Part shown: one piece after another, positions 39,737-40,179 of the stretch | Position numbering within the stretch: the first letter of the stretch is position 1 | How the letters are laid out: each line of letters opens with the position of its first letter | Assembly (NCBI GenBank): GCA_018828145.1 | Contig: JAHJWO010000034.1 | Location: forward strand, 1 to 40,179 | DNA from: Alphaproteobacteria bacterium | GTDB lineage: Bacteria > Pseudomonadota > Alphaproteobacteria > Rhizobiales > Devosiaceae | Length of the DNA: 40,179 bases | Direction of reading: 5' to 3' | Made by a program: the position numbers and the translations under genes | The notes under the pieces: model-generated | Told to the model about the DNA's origin: nothing | Database searches by the model: none | Seen by the model: only the letters and a program-made list of their open reading frames with translations

Positions 39737-40179
39737 GGCGACCGCAAGGGCTGCCCAGAAATCTCCCCACCCGGGATGACACCGCGTTTCTTGAGACGGG
39801 GAGGCGGCCCTACCGGAGCTCGGCGCTTGCGGCCACCCCTCCCGGCCTCCCCCTTTAAGGGGGAGGTGTGGTTCAGTGGTTCGGACTCGATCGTGCCTCA
39901 CGAGTGGAGCGAAACCTCCCCTGATGGGGGAGGTAGGAGGGGGTGGGGCCGCACGCCCGATATGTGCTCCCCAGGAAACGCTGGGCTAACCCTCCGCCCG
40001 CGTTGACCTTTTTCGCCCCACCACAGACTTATCCCCCTCCCCAGGACCTGCCGCATACTGCTCCCATCTACCCGCCAGAGCGCGATCATGACGAGTGATG
40101 AGCGGGCTAGACTGCCGGGGAGCATGGGTCGCCAGGCTCCCGCATGTATGCTGACCACCGGCTTCGCGCCGTCCCGCAG
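39737..40179. other. Non-coding tail of the window
   Basis: After recO there is no convincing gene. Copy B3 of the family B repeat fills 39832-39948. A promoter-like TTGACC lies at 40003-40008, with TTATCC at 40029 but a long spacer. A plus-strand ATG at 40088 opens a frame that runs off the window edge with no recognisable content. Confidence 0.5.
39832..39948. repeat. Family B repeat copy B3 (intact)
   Basis: The left hairpin is CCTCCCCCTTTAAGGGGGAGG and the right hairpin CCTCCCCTGATGGGGGAGG (approximate arms). The outer ends are ACCCCTCCC and GGAGGGGGTGGGG. The spacer (TCGGACTCGATCGTGCCTCA, then CGAGTGGAGCGAAACC) is closely similar to B1 but not to B2. B1 and B3 thus form one subgroup. 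Confidence 0.82.

Noticed and set aside
40088..40179. A plus-strand start codon with a frame running off the window edge
   Set aside because: It has no clear ribosome site, and the 30 visible residues match nothing I know. A minus-strand frame (39898-40158) overlaps it equally well and also looks like noise.

Overview
The window is high-GC DNA with tightly packed genes, many of them joined by 4-bp ATGA or GTGA overlaps. It reads as the chromosome of a Hyphomicrobiales (Rhizobiales) alphaproteobacterium, most likely a Devosia-like genus. The reasons are the block dapA-smpB-...-rpoZ-rsh-pyrE-acpS-lepB-rnc-era-recO, a Porin_2-type major porin, alphaproteobacterial forms of RNase III and signal peptidase I, and several families of palindromic repeats between genes. 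The genus is inference. No rRNA, tRNA, CRISPR array, phage or insertion sequence with a transposase was seen.

Layout. 60-4863: an SDR oxidoreductase behind a LacI-type palindrome, an E. coli-type (type I) MurB, Rnk, a host-attachment-family protein, and a LysR regulator divergent from a methyltransferase. 4942-9362: trehalose-forming TreZ, a Na+/phosphate cotransporter with a PhoU-like tail, and an inositol-monophosphatase-family enzyme. 9450-14172 (minus strand): a five-gene operon of binding protein, two permeases, ATPase and glycerophosphodiester phosphodiesterase, with three in-phase 11-bp PHO-box repeats upstream. 14730-15659: an SRPBCC protein and a small HTH protein. 15813-19949: an amino-sugar and peptidoglycan-recycling locus (murQ divergent from gntR, SIS-domain deaminase and nagA), with the same direct-repeat operator in both divergent promoters. 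20097-22682: a second SDR and the major porin with a structured leader. 22920-26646: a 1001-residue OmpA-family protein with six internal repeats, a 39-residue membrane protein and a membrane-anchored helix-hairpin-helix protein. 26656-29678: an alpha/beta hydrolase that has lost its catalytic residues, and a soluble lytic transglycosylase. 29927-39736: the housekeeping block.

How the genes work together. Cell-wall functions recur: MurB makes UDP-MurNAc, the lytic transglycosylase releases anhydro-muropeptides, MurQ, NagA and the SIS deaminase take MurNAc-6-P to fructose-6-P, and the OmpA-family protein should bind peptidoglycan. Phosphate is a second theme: the Na/Pi transporter and the PHO-box ABC/phosphodiesterase operon, which looks like a functional analogue of ugpBAECQ built from a different transporter family.

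The most interesting items are the putative PhoB-controlled phosphodiester uptake operon, the duplicated operator at the murQ/gntR divergon, the repeat-built OmpA-family operon with its tiny membrane protein, and the palindromic repeats. In those repeats one hairpin keeps its fold with different sequences, and a third palindromic module has been inserted into members of two other repeat families.
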